13,694 nt of DNA, from positions 1 through 13,694 of the forward strand of contig CALGRC010000088.1 in NCBI GenBank assembly GCA_937959315.1, given 5' to 3'. The notes under the pieces are model-generated. The model was not told the DNA's origin. It did no database searches and saw only the letters and a list, made by a program, of their open reading frames with translations. Shown piece by piece: positions 12,856 to 13,694 of the stretch. This DNA comes from an uncultured Clostridia bacterium. GTDB taxonomy: Bacteria; Bacillota; Clostridia; UMGS1810. Made by a program: the position numbers and the translations under genes. Positions within the stretch are counted from its first letter, which is position 1. Each line of letters opens with the position of its first letter.

Positions 12856-13168
12856 AGTCTGCATCTTCCTCCAGTACTTCAATTAAAAAGCTAACCGGCC
12901 GGAACCCGTCGTTACAGGATATCATGGCTGATGTTTCGTTTTTCATCCAGCCGTCATACAGGCTTTTTGCACCGTGGGAAAGCGCCATTACAAACGGGGA
13001 TATGCTTTCCCACGCGCTGTCGCACATGCCGTTTGGCTTTCGCCAGCCATTTGCAATAAATACCTGCCCTTCCTTCATATCGCACGCATGGGATATGGGG
13101 TTTTCGAATTGTTCCATCAAATCTTGATAGCATGCGGTTTTCATTACGGTAATTTTGCATTTTTTCAT
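12854..13168 (-). CDS. TIGR04076 family protein
   Basis: A 104-residue protein of a widespread, uncharacterised clostridial and archaeal family (TIGR04076, from memory). It starts MKKCKITVMKT, as members typically do, has a central KEGQVFIANGWRKPNGMCDSAW block, and ends with the family signature SCNDGFRPVSFLIEVLEE. Five cysteines (in KKC, TAC, HAC, MCD and SCN) are spread along the sequence and could bind metal or act in redox chemistry, but this is not established. The start is ATG 13168, with GAGGTG 6 bases upstream. It has its own sigma-A promoter at 13233-13205 and ends at a terminator shared with the convergent acetyltransferase. An 11-bp inverted repeat (12973-12983 with 13004-13014) lies inside the gene. 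Confidence 0.82.
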   Translation of the reverse strand: MKKCKITVMKTACYQDLMEQFENPISHACDMKEGQVFIANGWRKPNGMCDSAWESISPFVMALSHGAKSLYDGWMKNETSAMISCNDGFRPVSFLIEVLEEDAD

Positions 13169-13204
13169 AGGGGACACCTCGTTTGGATAGTTGCTCCGAC
13201 GCCT

Positions 13205-13233
13205 ATTATAGCAGATGGGTGTATAAAATGCAA
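13205..13233 (-). promoter_or_regulatory. Sigma-A promoter of the TIGR04076 gene
   Basis: On the minus strand -35 TTGCAT (13233-13228) and a perfect -10 TATAAT (13210-13205) are 17 bases apart. It lies just after the end of the dacF-like gene, where no clear terminator was found. Confidence 0.83.
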
Positions 13234-13267
13234 CCGCGGCCAGGCAAGCTCCCCTTTCCCCATACGG

Positions 13268-13693
13268 TTATGCTGCCGGTTGTTGTTCCAATGCGTCGGG
13301 CTGGGTGATGGTTTCAATTTGCAGCCGGAAGGTGGTGCGCGGCTGTCCCGGCCGCTTGCCCGCCCAGCGGCGGATAAGGTCCATATACACCTGTCCGACG
13401 GTGATTTTTGGCACTGTTTCGCTGTAGACCAGCGGTGTAGAGCCAATTTGTTCGCCATTCACAAAAAAGTCCACGCTGCCTGCTGTGTCCCCCTGTTTCA
13501 CTGGCGCGCGCTGGGTTGATTCCAGATTCATTCTTTTTTCTACTTCAGAAGCATCCGTCTTTTTGGCCAAAAAGTCAAACCCATCTTTGGCAACCACTTG
13601 TACGGTGGGTTTCACGCCTTTTTGCAAGGTGACTTCCCCCATCTGTTCGCCGGCCGCAACCACTTGTTTGATACCATAGTTGGCAAATCCATA
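13268..13693 (-). CDS. dacF: D-alanyl-D-alanine carboxypeptidase, C-terminal part
   Basis: The last 141 residues of a penicillin-binding protein 5-type DD-carboxypeptidase; the 5' part, with the catalytic SxxK, SxN and KTG motifs, lies beyond the right edge. These extracytoplasmic enzymes trim the terminal D-Ala from peptidoglycan stem peptides. The visible piece starts YGFANYGIKQVV, the hinge found after the catalytic domain, and continues through the beta-rich PBP5_C domain (GEVTLQKGVKPTVQVVAKDG, then GSVDFFVNGEQIGSTPLVY). It ends in a helical and polar tail (VYMDLIRRWAGKRP ... EQQPAA) that may contact the membrane. The dacF symbol is a best guess among dacA/dacB/dacF paralogues. Confidence 0.85.
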   Translation of the reverse strand, partial: YGFANYGIKQVVAAGEQMGEVTLQKGVKPTVQVVAKDGFDFLAKKTDASEVEKRMNLESTQRAPVKQGDTAGSVDFFVNGEQIGSTPLVYSETVPKITVGQVYMDLIRRWAGKRPGQPRTTFRLQIETITQPDALEQQPAA

Positions 13694-13694
13694 G

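Overview
The window looks like chromosomal DNA of a spore-forming member of the Clostridia (Firmicutes), possibly Ruminococcaceae/Oscillospiraceae-like. The basis is the sporulation and germination genes (sleB, ypeB, an alpha/beta-type SASP), a glmS ribozyme ahead of glmS, strong GGAGG-type ribosome binding sites, sigma-A type promoters and short bidirectional hairpin terminators. The genus cannot be named from this sequence alone.

Layout, left to right. Positions 1-830 hold no intact gene. They contain a dense cluster of inverted repeats (10-320) that may be an undescribed structured RNA, an AT- and pyrimidine-rich stretch, and a short 3' remnant that looks like the C-terminus of a GH105-type glycoside hydrolase (about 527-718). 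A Cof-type HAD phosphatase (831-1622) then faces glmS (3475-1661, minus) across a shared terminator. glmS is full length, but an in-frame TAA replaces an expected Tyr codon at codon 156. Upstream lie a clear glmS ribozyme, two mutually exclusive hairpins just before the start codon, and a good promoter. Divergent from glmS is a three-gene operon of unrecognised small proteins (3951-4928) behind a candidate sigma-E promoter. Next come a small lipoprotein (minus) divergent from L-lactate dehydrogenase (5474-6424, plus), then a minus-strand block of SASP, ypeB and sleB.

Divergent from sleB is the operon argD-argF-GNAT (8765-11314), whose promoter carries an ARG-box-like operator over its -10. 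ArgD supplies the transamination step and ArgF the ornithine-to-citrulline step of arginine synthesis. metF (5,10-methylenetetrahydrofolate reductase) follows from its own promoter and overlaps a second GNAT by 4 bp. The right end holds a TIGR04076-type small protein and the 3' part of a dacF-like D-Ala-D-Ala carboxypeptidase, both on the minus strand.

The most interesting points are the inverted-repeat cluster at 10-320 with a repeated loop sequence, the nonsense codon in a glmS that keeps an intact-looking ribozyme, the alternative hairpins between ribozyme and glmS start, the candidate mother-cell operon of unknown genes, and the odd argF/GNAT junction. I saw no phage, plasmid, CRISPR or toxin-antitoxin signals.
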